Shown here: positions 56,820 to 64,000 of the stretch, piece by piece
How the letters are laid out: every line of letters starts with the position of its first letter
How positions within the stretch are numbered: the first letter of the stretch is position 1
Assembly: GCF_030814715.1 (NCBI RefSeq)
Contig: NZ_JAUSVO010000003.1
Location: 558,001-622,000, forward strand
DNA from: Kaistia dalseonensis
GTDB lineage: Bacteria > Pseudomonadota > Alphaproteobacteria > Rhizobiales > Kaistiaceae
Length of the DNA stretch: 64,000 bases
Direction: 5' to 3'
Notes under the pieces: generated by a model
The model's input: the letters and a program-made list of their open reading frames with translations, nothing else
The model's database searches: none
Told to the model about the DNA's origin: nothing
Position numbers and translations under genes: made by a program

Positions 56820-58019
56820 CTAGCGATCGAAGAAGCCGGCATCGTCTTCTCGCAAATATTGTTTCGCGGCCTCGGCATTGATGTCGAGGCCGAGACCCGG
56901 CGCCTCGAGCAGATCGACCATGCTGTCCTTGACGATCTGCTGGGGAAGCCCTTCCACGATGTCGTACCACCAGGGATCGGAGGCGCTCGGATACTCGAAG
57001 GCGATATAGTTCGCCGGCAAAGTCGCGCACACATTGATCAGCGCGCCGAGGCCGAGCAGGCCATTGGCGGTGCCGTGCGGCGCCATCAGGATCGAGTGCA
57101 TGTGCGCATGCTCCGCAATCCATTTCAGCTCGGCGATGCCGCCGACATCGGCCGGGTCCGGGCCGACGACGTTGATCGCCTGGGTCTCGATCAGTTCCTT
57201 GAAATTGTTGCGGAGATAGATCTGCTCGCCAGTGTGGATCGGCACGGTGGTCGAGGTCGTCAGCTCGCGATAGGCCTGCGGGTTGACCCAGGGCGTGTAG
57301 TCGCCGGTCAGCATGTCCTCGAGCCACATCAGATTGTATTTTTCGACGGCGCGGGCGAAGCGGATCGCATCCGGCAGCATCCAGCCGGGGCCGCAATCGA
57401 GCGCCAGGCTCACCTTGTCGCCGAGCACCTCCTTCATCGCCGCGACGCAGTCGAGCATGTGGTTGAAGCCACGCTCGCTGATCAGCCCGGTATCCATCGC
57501 ACCGTGGAAATGACTGTCCTGCGGAATGCCGTAATGGAAATCGGGAAAATCGCGCTTCATCGACGAGTGGAAGCTGATGCCCTGCTTCACCATGAAGAAC
57601 TGCTCGGGCAGATCCATCATCCACTTGCATTCGGCGGCGTAGTCTTCAGGCCTCGTCCCCGTCATCGGCCGCCTGCGCGAGCCGTTATAGACGCGGACCT
57701 TGTCACGCACCTTGCCGCCGAGGAGCTTATAGACCGGTACATTCGCCGCCTTGCCGGCAATATCCCAGAGCGCATGCTCGATCGCGCTGATCGCCGCGCC
57801 ATAGGGCTTGAAACTGCCCCGCTGGCGGATCTTCAGCATGCAGCGCTCGACGTCGGTCGGGTCTTCGCCGATCAGCGCCTCGCGGAACTGCAGCACGAAG
57901 GGCTTCAGATAGGTCTTGGTGAATTCGACCTCACCCAGCCCGTAAAGGCCCTCATCGGTGGTGATGCGCACAATCGGATGACGCCCGATCACCGCGCACT
58001 TCAAATCCTTGATCTTCAT
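56820..58019 (-). CDS. Enolase-superfamily (mandelate racemase/muconate lactonizing) enzyme, C
   Basis: 399 residues from ATG 58019, starting MKIKDLKCAVIGRHPIVRITTDEGLYGLGEVEF; the upstream extension is antisense-like. Metal ligands are Asp in LALDCGPGWML, Glu in MWLEDMLTGDYTPW, and Glu in IHTGEQIYLR. The general base His is in LMAPHGTANGL. A lysine in FFMVKQG lies at the KxK position. Sugar-acid dehydratase or cycloisomerase likely; substrate unknown. Follows enzyme D by 49 nt. Confidence 0.82.
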   Translation of the reverse strand: MKIKDLKCAVIGRHPIVRITTDEGLYGLGEVEFTKTYLKPFVLQFREALIGEDPTDVERCMLKIRQRGSFKPYGAAISAIEHALWDIAGKAANVPVYKLLGGKVRDKVRVYNGSRRRPMTGTRPEDYAAECKWMMDLPEQFFMVKQGISFHSSMKRDFPDFHYGIPQDSHFHGAMDTGLISERGFNHMLDCVAAMKEVLGDKVSLALDCGPGWMLPDAIRFARAVEKYNLMWLEDMLTGDYTPWVNPQAYRELTTSTTVPIHTGEQIYLRNNFKELIETQAINVVGPDPADVGGIAELKWIAEHAHMHSILMAPHGTANGLLGLGALINVCATLPANYIAFEYPSASDPWWYDIVEGLPQQIVKDSMVDLLEAPGLGLDINAEAAKQYLREDDAGFFDR

Positions 58020-58068
58020 TGGCAATATCCGCGCTGGAGTTTCCGCTTCAAACGAGAGAGGGCGACGT

Positions 58069-59394
58069 TCAGTCGTCCTCATGCCCGCGGAAATCGGCGC
58101 CCACGCGCAGATCGTTCCATTCGTTGGTAGCGGCGAAATAGCTGGCGTTCTTGCGCAGGTTCTCGCGGATGACGTCCTCGTTGAGATCGATTCCGAGGCC
58201 CGGCGCATCCGGCACGCTGACATAGCCGTCGGCCATGTAGTCGGCATCCATCCCGCGCACCAGATCGCGGAAGAATGGCAGGTCGAGACCGTGATGCTCG
58301 ACCGCGACGAGGCTCGCGATCGAGGCACCGAGATGCACATTCGCCATGAAACCGACCGGCGAACAGCAGGCATGCAGCGCCGTCGGAATGCCGAAGCGCT
58401 CGGCATGGTCGGCGATGCGCTTGGTCTCCATCAGCCCACCGGAGGAGAGCATATCGGGATGGATGATATCGAAGGCGCGCGTTTCGATCGCCTCGCGGAA
58501 CCCTTCCCAGAGATAGAGGTCCTCGCCGGCGGCAACCGGCGTCAGCAGCGCATCGGCGACCTTCTTGTGCCCGGCAATGTCGCGCCAGGGCATGACATCC
58601 TCGATCCAGGCGAGATTATAGGGCTCGATCGCCTTGCCGATGCGGATGGCTTCATCGGCCGTGACATAACCCTCGCCAAAATGATCGGTGCAGAGAGAGA
58701 CCTCGTCGCCGACCGCCTCGCGCACCGCGGCACAGATCGAGGCCGCGAGCTCGACGCCCTTCTCGCTGATACGCGGGCCAGCGCCGCGCCCGGGGACATA
58801 CCATTGATTATACTGATGATATTCGTGCTTCGTCGCGCTGCCGACCAGCGCGCCGGGGGTCTTCTCGAAGAGCCGCGCCGGCAGGTCGAACTTGATGAAG
58901 GTGAGGCCGAGCGCGCGACGCCGCATCACGACCTCGACATAGCCCTCGGGCGTCTGGTTGCGCGGCGCCGGCGTATCGCCATAGAGGCGCACCTTGTCGC
59001 GATATTTGCCGCCGAGGAGCTGGTAGCAGGGAATGCCATAGACCTTGCCGACCAGGTCCATCAGCGCGATCTCGATGCCGCAGACGCCGCCCGCCTCGCG
59101 GCTGTCGCCGCCATAGCGCTTGATCGACTTGAACAGATAATCGACGTTGCAGGGATTCTGGCCGACCAGCAGGTGCTTCAGCCGGAGTGCCGTGTCGGGA
59201 TGGGCGCCGTCGCGCACCTCTCCCAGGCCATAGATGCCCTGATTGGTGTCGATCCTGAGGATCGGATAGTAGCCATGCCCGACGATCGTCGCGACGCGGA
59301 CATCGGTTATTCTGAGTTTTGACGGCTCTGATGCAATGCGGATCGCGTTCTCGACGCTTTCAGTCAACTCCAACGGCTCGGCAACAACGGACAC
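58069..59394 (-). CDS. Enolase-superfamily (mandelate racemase/muconate lactonizing) enzyme, D
   Basis: 441 residues from a GTG at 59394, preceded by GGAGG with 7-nt spacing. Metal ligands Asp in LCTDHFGEGY, Glu in AWIEDVMPWRD, Glu in AAGEDLYLW. His in ALHACCSPVGFMANVH. A lysine in LTFIKFD lies at the second-strand position. Related to enzyme C (similar ED-x-M and GE-x-(I/L)YL segments), so a local duplication is possible. It begins 36 nt after the GntR gene on the same strand. Confidence 0.82.
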   Translation of the reverse strand: MSVVAEPLELTESVENAIRIASEPSKLRITDVRVATIVGHGYYPILRIDTNQGIYGLGEVRDGAHPDTALRLKHLLVGQNPCNVDYLFKSIKRYGGDSREAGGVCGIEIALMDLVGKVYGIPCYQLLGGKYRDKVRLYGDTPAPRNQTPEGYVEVVMRRRALGLTFIKFDLPARLFEKTPGALVGSATKHEYHQYNQWYVPGRGAGPRISEKGVELAASICAAVREAVGDEVSLCTDHFGEGYVTADEAIRIGKAIEPYNLAWIEDVMPWRDIAGHKKVADALLTPVAAGEDLYLWEGFREAIETRAFDIIHPDMLSSGGLMETKRIADHAERFGIPTALHACCSPVGFMANVHLGASIASLVAVEHHGLDLPFFRDLVRGMDADYMADGYVSVPDAPGLGIDLNEDVIRENLRKNASYFAATNEWNDLRVGADFRGHEDD

Positions 59395-59430
59395 TTGGTT
59401 TCCTCCGGATTGTCATTTTGTGCATGGTGG

Positions 59431-60135
59431 TTAATCCACCTTGTCTTTGGGCAGCGTGCGGCGGGCAGCGCGCATCTGCTCGATGATGTGACGGCCCGAT
59501 CCTTCGACGTGCCGCGCGATGATCGCGGCGGCCGCCTGTTCGTCATGGGCCTTGATCGCCTCGATCACCTCGCCATGCTCGCGCATCACCGCGGCCTGGC
59601 GCCCGAGCGAGGTGCGGTGGCGGCGACTGATGGCGCGCAGGATCTCGCGGTGCTTCCACCAGAGATCGACCGCGTGGCGATTGTAATGGCGCTCATACAT
59701 GGTGTGGTGAAACTGGGTGTCGAGCACGGTGTGGCGCAGCGGGTCGGAGTAGTTGAGCCGCAGCATCTCGGCATGGAGCGCCTCGAGCGTCTCGATATCG
59801 GCGTCGGTGGCAATACCGACGAACCAGCGCGTCAGGGCCGGCTCGATCAGAACCTCAATCTCGTAGATGTCGCGGATGAAATCCTCGTCGATCGGGCGTA
59901 CCCGAGCGCCGCGGTTCTGCGCCATCGTGACGAATCCCTCGCCGCGGAGCTGCTGCAAGGCTTCGCGGACAGGATTGGTCGAAGTTCCATGCTGCTCGGC
60001 GAGATCGGCGACGATCAGGCGCGCATTGGCCGGCAGGCGACCCGAAATAATGTCCTCGCGGATCGCCTCATAGACCGAGGCTTCGCGGTCAGGCGACTGA
60101 AAAGCAGAGAAATCCAGGCTGGGAGCAATGCTCAT
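59431..60135 (-). CDS. GntR-family regulator, FCD (FadR) subgroup
   Basis: 234 residues from ATG 60135; a longer frame to 60201 is less likely. N-terminal winged HTH: SVYEAIREDIISGRLPANARLIVADLAEQ..., TNPVREALQQLRGEGFV near 50. C-terminal all-helical FCD domain with metal-type histidines (LDTQFHHTMYERH near 145, HGEVIEAIKAHD near 190, ARHVEGSGRH). FCD regulators commonly sense sugar acids. First gene of a transcript with the two enolase genes, so probably an autoregulated local repressor. Confidence 0.9.
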   Translation of the reverse strand: MSIAPSLDFSAFQSPDREASVYEAIREDIISGRLPANARLIVADLAEQHGTSTNPVREALQQLRGEGFVTMAQNRGARVRPIDEDFIRDIYEIEVLIEPALTRWFVGIATDADIETLEALHAEMLRLNYSDPLRHTVLDTQFHHTMYERHYNRHAVDLWWKHREILRAISRRHRTSLGRQAAVMREHGEVIEAIKAHDEQAAAAIIARHVEGSGRHIIEQMRAARRTLPKDKVD

Positions 60136-60207
60136 CGCGGGCTTCTGCGTAACCTGACCGTGCCGCAATACCCGAACTTCAGAGTACCGCACGTGATCCA
60201 TTCAATT

Positions 60208-60217
60208 TCGTGTACGA
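60208..60217 (-). promoter_or_regulatory. Candidate GntR/FadR-type operator
   Basis: TCGTGTACGA, fitting the FadR/FCD half-site pattern TNGTNNACNA, located 73-82 nt upstream of the regulator's ATG. Consistent with autoregulation. Confidence 0.5.
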
Positions 60218-60325
60218 TTTGTGCCGGAACCAACATGGATTGTCCAGCGCGGAATGCAGCCCCGCAATCACCGCGCAAAACCCGGCTTGACGGCGGCACC
60301 GTCCCGGTCCCATAAGGACTAATAT

Positions 60326-60343
60326 GTTATGTTATAACATTAC
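60326..60343 (+). promoter_or_regulatory. Zur box upstream of the metallochaperone gene
   Basis: GTTATGTTATAACATTAC, an 18-bp near-perfect palindrome (16 of 18 positions symmetric) ending 16 nt before the CobW/ZigA-like start. It strongly resembles Zur boxes of alphaproteobacteria. Zinc-repressed expression is expected. Confidence 0.78.
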
Positions 60344-60359
60344 ATAAATGGGACATGAG

Positions 60360-61568
60360 ATGAATCACCGCCGCCTCCCCGTGACCGTGCTCTCCGGCTT
60401 TCTCGGCGCCGGAAAGACCACCCTGCTGAACCATATCCTCGCCAATCGCGAGGGCCGCCGCGTCGCCGTCATCGTCAACGACATGAGCGAGGTGAATATC
60501 GACGCCGAACTCGTTCGCCAGGATGGCGGCCTGTCCCGCACGGAGGAGAAACTGGTCGAGATGACCAATGGCTGCATCTGCTGCACGCTGCGCGACGACC
60601 TCCTGACCGAGGTGCGGCGGCTCGCGGCGGATGGCCGGTTCGACTATCTGGTCATTGAGGGAACGGGCATTGCCGAGCCGCTACCGGTGGCCGCGACCTT
60701 CGACTTCCGCGACGAGAATGGCGCGAGCCTTGCCGATGTCGCGCGTCTCGACTGCATGGTGACGGTGGTCGACGCCGCCAGCCTGATCCACGACTATGGC
60801 AGCCATGATTTCCTGAAGGATCGCGGCGAGACCGCCGGCGAGGGCGACGACCGCACGCTGGTCGATCTGATCGTCGAGCAGATCGAGTTCGCCGACGTCG
60901 TCATTCTCAACAAGGCCGATCTCGCCTCGAGGCACGACATCATGGTCGCGCGCCAGATCGTCATGGCGCTCAATGCCGAAGCGCGCATCATCGAGGCCGA
61001 GCACGGCCGCGTCCCGCTCGCCGCCATCCTCGATACGGGCCTGTTCGATTTCGAGAAGGCGCAGACCCATCCGCTCTGGTTCAAGGAGTTGAACGGCTTC
61101 AGGGATCATGTTCCGGAGACGGAGGAATATGGCATCCGCTCCTTCGTCTATCACCAGCGCCGCCCCTTCGATCCCGCCCGCTTCCACGCCTTCACGCAGG
61201 TGGCATGGCCGGGGGTGATCCGCGCCAAGGGCTTCTTCTGGCTTGCGACGCGCCCCGATCTCGTCGGCGAGATCGCCCAGGCCGGCGCACTGGTGCGCAC
61301 GCTCCGCCGCGGACGCTGGTGGGCCTCGGTGTCGCCACAGCGCTGGCCCGATGATGCGGAATGGCGCGCAGCGATGCGCGGCTATCTCGATCCCGTATGG
61401 GGCGACCGGCGCCAGGAAATCGTCTTCATCGGCATCGACCCGATGGACGAGCAAGCCCTGCGCCAGCAACTCGACGACTGCCTCGTCCCCTCGGTCACGG
61501 CCTTCACGCCAAAGGCATGGGCAAAGCTGCACGACCCCTTCCCGACTTGGGCCGCGAACGTCGCCTGA
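60360..61568 (+). CDS. CobW/COG0523 GTPase, zinc metallochaperone (ZigA/YciC-like)
   Basis: 402 residues; ATG 60360 chosen (a start at 60348 adds four residues). Walker [14 protein letters not shown] near 12, the metal-binding CxCC in [11 protein letters not shown] near 70, guanine motif LNKAD near 185, and a C-terminal CobW domain. Histidines cluster near 237-284 (HPLWFKE, DHVPE, YHQRRPF, RFHAF). A Zur box sits directly upstream, so zinc allocation under starvation is the likely role. Confidence 0.88.
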   Translation: MNHRRLPVTVLSGFLGAGKTTLLNHILANREGRRVAVIVNDMSEVNIDAELVRQDGGLSRTEEKLVEMTNGCICCTLRDDLLTEVRRLAADGRFDYLVIEGTGIAEPLPVAATFDFRDENGASLADVARLDCMVTVVDAASLIHDYGSHDFLKDRGETAGEGDDRTLVDLIVEQIEFADVVILNKADLASRHDIMVARQIVMALNAEARIIEAEHGRVPLAAILDTGLFDFEKAQTHPLWFKELNGFRDHVPETEEYGIRSFVYHQRRPFDPARFHAFTQVAWPGVIRAKGFFWLATRPDLVGEIAQAGALVRTLRRGRWWASVSPQRWPDDAEWRAAMRGYLDPVWGDRRQEIVFIGIDPMDEQALRQQLDDCLVPSVTAFTPKAWAKLHDPFPTWAANVA

Positions 61569-61629
61569 GCACGCAACGGCCACCAGCCGCCGATGAGGCG
61601 GGCGGTGCCGATCGGCGCTGAAGGGCGCA

Positions 61630-61965
61630 GCGACCTTATCAAGGACGAGACGTGATCAACCGTGCGATTGGCAAAATGCAGCATGCAATCGGGAACGATG
61701 TCCATGCAGATGACACCCCCTTCGAACGGTCGCGCGGGATCACGCCGATGCGCGCCCGGTAGCTGTCCTGCCACGTATAGGGAAAGGCACGACCGGATTG
61801 GTGATCGAGCGCGACACTCGGATCGAACCAGACGACATGATTCTCGGTGATCGCGACGTCATGGATCACCGAGGCGTTCGGCCGTCGATCAAATCGCTGT
61901 GCACCTCGGCGCCCTCCGTGCGGTCGGCGGATTTCTCGACCGACCGCGCGGGAAACACTGATCAA
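61630..61965 (-). pseudogene. Carotenoid oxygenase (RPE65/CCD family) fragment
   Basis: From 61965 the - strand reads SVIHDVAITENHVVWFDPSVALD then FPYTWQDSYRARIGVIPRD, matching the middle of carotenoid cleavage oxygenases, including the second iron His (HD.AIT). A frameshift near 61720 follows, after which CMDIVPDCMLHFANR continues the match with the third His. The first third and C-terminal third are absent and an unrelated gene starts immediately, so it is dead. Remaining bases 61569-61629 show nothing. Confidence 0.75.
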
Positions 61966-63200
61966 GACGAGCGTCTGGACGAGTTTTGGTGTGCAAATGC
62001 GAGCCCAAGGGCGACCAGCATCATGGCGCCGGCCAGCAGGAAGGTCAGCCGCGTCCCTGAGGCGATGGCCGGAGCGGTCGCGCGAGCGAACTCTTCCGTC
62101 CCCACGCCGAAGGCGAAGACCGCGCCCATGGCCGAGGCGCCGGCGATGAGACCGATATTGCGTGACAGGCTGAGCAATCCAGAGACCGTGCCGCGTCGCT
62201 CCCTGGAGATGTCGGCCAGCGCGGCCGTGTTATTGGCCGCCTGGAAGAGCTGATATCCGGGCGTCAGCACGATGATGGAAAGCACATAGCCGTAGACACC
62301 GGCCCCGTTTGGCAGCAGCGCCAGCAGAAACGCTCCCGCTGCGAGGAGGACGAGGCCGATGGCCAGCATGCGGTCCGTGCCCCACGCATCGACCAGTCGC
62401 CCGGACGGAATGCCGCTCAAGATCGAGATGACGGGGCCGACCGCCATGACGAAACCGACCTGCGTCGCCGTCAGGCCCAGGCCAATGCCGAGATAGAAGG
62501 GACCGACCACCAGCGTCGTCATCATCACGGCGGCGACCATGACATTCACGAGCAGATTGGGCACCAGTTGCCGATTCATGACCTGCCAGAGGCCAGCGGA
62601 AGGCGCCCTTTCCTTTGACGCGGCGGCCGGGAGCATGAAGATGGCCAGGATCAGGGCCATGACCGCCAGCGGTACCTGGACCCAGAAGATGCCGCGCCAT
62701 CCCGCCACCGGGATCAGCAGGCCGCCCAGCGAGGGGCCAAGCGCTGTTCCCAGCGCCGATACAGTGCCCAGCAGCCCCATGGCTCGCCCGACACGCGCCT
62801 CGTTCGCGGTGTGGCGCATCAGCGCCATGGCGAGCGTCATCAGGAATCCGGCACCAATACCCTGAAGCGCCCGCGCGGCGATCAGCAGGGGGAGGCTCGA
62901 AGCGATGGCGCAGAGCAGCGAGGCGGCAGCGAACACGGCCAGACCGGCGACCAGCATGGGCCTCAACCCGTAGGCATCTCCCAGTCGACCAGCGATCACG
63001 ACCGAGACTGTAAGCGCCGCGAGATAGGCGACGACCACCGCCTGGACCTGCGAAAACGGCGTGGAGAAGGCTTCCGCGAGCGTTGGCAGCGCGATGTTGG
63101 CAATGCTGGTGCCGAGTGAGGCCAGCAGCATCGAGAGCGCCAGTGTGATCGTGATTCCCGTTTGGGCCTTGTTGGATCCATATGATTTTGCCTGTTCCAT
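61962..63200 (-). CDS. MFS transporter (DHA2-like drug exporter)
   Basis: 412 residues from ATG 63200 (GAGGACG upstream); the in-frame extension to 63251 lies in the control region. About 12 helices. MFS motif A between TM2 and TM3 is AGRLGDAYGLRPMLVAG near 70, motif B-like RALQGIGAGFL near 110, and motif C LGTALGPSLGG near 145. Likely exports hydrophobic toxic compounds. Divergent from the MerR gene and probably under its control. Confidence 0.87.
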   Translation of the reverse strand: MEQAKSYGSNKAQTGITITLALSMLLASLGTSIANIALPTLAEAFSTPFSQVQAVVVAYLAALTVSVVIAGRLGDAYGLRPMLVAGLAVFAAASLLCAIASSLPLLIAARALQGIGAGFLMTLAMALMRHTANEARVGRAMGLLGTVSALGTALGPSLGGLLIPVAGWRGIFWVQVPLAVMALILAIFMLPAAASKERAPSAGLWQVMNRQLVPNLLVNVMVAAVMMTTLVVGPFYLGIGLGLTATQVGFVMAVGPVISILSGIPSGRLVDAWGTDRMLAIGLVLLAAGAFLLALLPNGAGVYGYVLSIIVLTPGYQLFQAANNTAALADISRERRGTVSGLLSLSRNIGLIAGASAMGAVFAFGVGTEEFARATAPAIASGTRLTFLLAGAMMLVALGLAFAHQNSSRRSS

Positions 63201-63245
63201 GACTTCGTCCTCTTGATTCAATGTCCACTGGAGAGCAGGCTGCCA

Positions 63246-63263
63246 CTTCAAGCCAACTTGAGG
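63246..63263. promoter_or_regulatory. MerR/SoxR-box-like operator
   Basis: CTTCAAGCCAACTTGAGG lies between the divergent genes and matches 15 of 18 bases of the E. coli SoxR box. Its right edge covers the MerR gene's GAGG ribosome site, fitting autoregulation. A TTGACC on the - strand (63267-63262) could be the exporter's -35, but the expected -10 is weak. Confidence 0.5.
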
Positions 63264-63269
63264 TCAAGC

Positions 63270-63713
63270 ATGAAATTTCTCGACATTGGAGAGGTTGCGG
63301 AAAAGAGCGGAATCAAGCCCTCGGCGCTTCGCTATTACGAGGAGGCGGGGCTGATCACCTCGGTCGCGCGTCACGGACTGCGCCGGCAGTTTCCTCCCGA
63401 GGTGCTGCTGCAGCTCAAGCTGATTGCGATGGGGAAGACGGCTGGATTCTCGCTCGAGGAGATCGCCGGGATGTTCTATCGAGATGGAATGCCCAACCTG
63501 TCGCGCGACAAAATCCACGCGAAAGCGGATGAGATCGACCTCAAGATCCGCGAATTGATGGCGCTGCGCGATACGCTCCGCCATGTCGCCGATTGCCCGG
63601 CACCCTCCCATATGGAGTGCCCGACGTTTCGGCGCCTCGTAGATGTCGCTGGCAAGCGCGTTGTGAAGCGCGCAAAGGAGCCAAAGCCGAAGAGTGGCAA
63701 CCGACCGGCATGA
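63270..63713 (+). CDS. MerR-family transcriptional regulator
   Basis: 147 residues from ATG 63270 (GAGG 7 nt upstream). N-terminal winged HTH: KFLDIGEVAEKSGIKPSALRYYEEAGLI, then a dimerisation helix around 85-110. The C-terminal part has DCPAPSHMEC (two Cys, seven apart), not the four-Cys SoxR cluster, so a redox [2Fe-2S] SoxR role is unlikely. Probably a ligand-responsive activator of the divergent exporter. Confidence 0.88.
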   Translation: MKFLDIGEVAEKSGIKPSALRYYEEAGLITSVARHGLRRQFPPEVLLQLKLIAMGKTAGFSLEEIAGMFYRDGMPNLSRDKIHAKADEIDLKIRELMALRDTLRHVADCPAPSHMECPTFRRLVDVAGKRVVKRAKEPKPKSGNRPA

Positions 63714-64000
63714 CGAAGCACCCCCGCTTGGGGACACGGCTGATCTGCGCAGCAGCCATGCGGATCGTGAACAGGCACCGGGAAGCGGCCCGCCACAATT
63801 GGTCTTCATGGCAACGCGCTCCGGGAACGTCCGCGCGCCATGATGAAGTTGGTCGAGAGCGTGGCCGGCGCGTCCTATACCTAAGTTTATGCTGCTAACG
63901 CCATTCGATACTGCCGCTGCCCATGCGTAGGATATGGCGTCAGAGCGCTCCTCCGTAAGCTCAATCTCATCGGGCAACCCCATAGCCCACGACCAGGATC
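63714..64000. other. Intergenic or edge stretch, no gene recognised
   Basis: 287 bases at the right edge. Short frames on both strands show no motif. A gene extending beyond the window cannot be excluded. Confidence 0.4.

Noticed and set aside
63270-63713. Calling the MerR protein SoxR
   Set aside because: The four-cysteine iron-sulfur motif is absent despite the SoxR-like operator.
63264-63983. A 239-codon - strand frame at the right edge
   Set aside because: Largely antisense to the MerR gene, and the remaining part has no recognisable domain.

Overview
The window is GC-rich, with one clearly AT-richer patch around 21.5-28.8 kb. It looks like a chromosomal stretch of an alphaproteobacterium, most likely Hyphomicrobiales (Rhizobiales). 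The reasons are an ECF sigma/ChrR pair beside a CFA-synthase-like lipid operon, a phosphoketolase-pta-ack operon, BMP-type and Dpp-type ABC systems, FCD-type GntR control of sugar-acid genes, and a rhizobial-looking Zur box. The genus cannot be fixed from sequence alone. No rRNA, tRNA, CRISPR array or complete transposon was seen.

Layout. (1) 1-4461, + strand: phosphate acetyltransferase (left-truncated), acetate kinase and phosphoketolase, coupled by overlaps. This is the phosphoketolase bypass that converts sugar phosphates to acetyl-P and then acetyl-CoA or acetate plus ATP. (2) 4667-8938: a 1423-residue, four-module glycan protein (methyltransferase, GH99/WbsX-like, GT2, GT4). (3) 9214-15348: a BMP-type (nucleoside-like) ABC importer with an amidase gene between the binding protein and the ATPase. 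(4) 20992-15367, - strand: a tight dTDP-L-rhamnose operon (rfbA, GT2, rfbC, rfbB, rfbD, RgpF-like), with most neighbours overlapping. (5) 21.2-32 kb: a patchwork surface-glycan island with two large membrane proteins, a DPM1-like GT2, a methyltransferase, a WbqC-like protein, an EamA/SMR-like half transporter and an RffA-type aminotransferase. It is studded with four decayed insertion-sequence scars (two IS3, two IS481).

(6) 32.3-37.7 kb: ordinary genes, namely an AbrB-family membrane protein, a LysE exporter, a small membrane protein with rlmN, two VOC proteins and DUF2177. (7) 37.6-44.1 kb: an ECF sigma/anti-sigma(ChrR-like)/hydrolase/DUF1295 operon. It is divergent from a FAD-oxidoreductase/DUF1365/CFA-like methyltransferase operon, and the two diverge from back-to-back ECF-type promoters. 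This resembles the singlet-oxygen and furan-fatty-acid systems of Rhodobacter and Rhodopseudomonas, but the anti-sigma factor lacks both cysteines of the usual zinc motif.

(8) 44.1-60.2 kb: a large sugar-acid catabolic locus. A ten-gene - strand operon starts with a family-5 (Dpp-type) binding protein and importer. It continues with a UxuA-type dehydratase, a uronate-dehydrogenase-like SDR, a ManD-type enolase, an RraA/aldolase-like protein and a DgoD-like enolase. Across the divergent control region lies a second UxuA-like gene. Facing it is a GntR regulator followed by two more enolase-superfamily enzymes. Four enolase-superfamily and two UxuA-fold enzymes sit with one oligomer-type importer, which suggests a branched pathway for an unusual uronate- or aldonate-containing glycoside. 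This is the best candidate here for an undescribed system. (9) 60.3-64 kb: a Zur-boxed CobW/ZigA-type metallochaperone, a decayed carotenoid-oxygenase fragment, and a divergent MFS transporter/MerR regulator pair with a SoxR-box-like operator.
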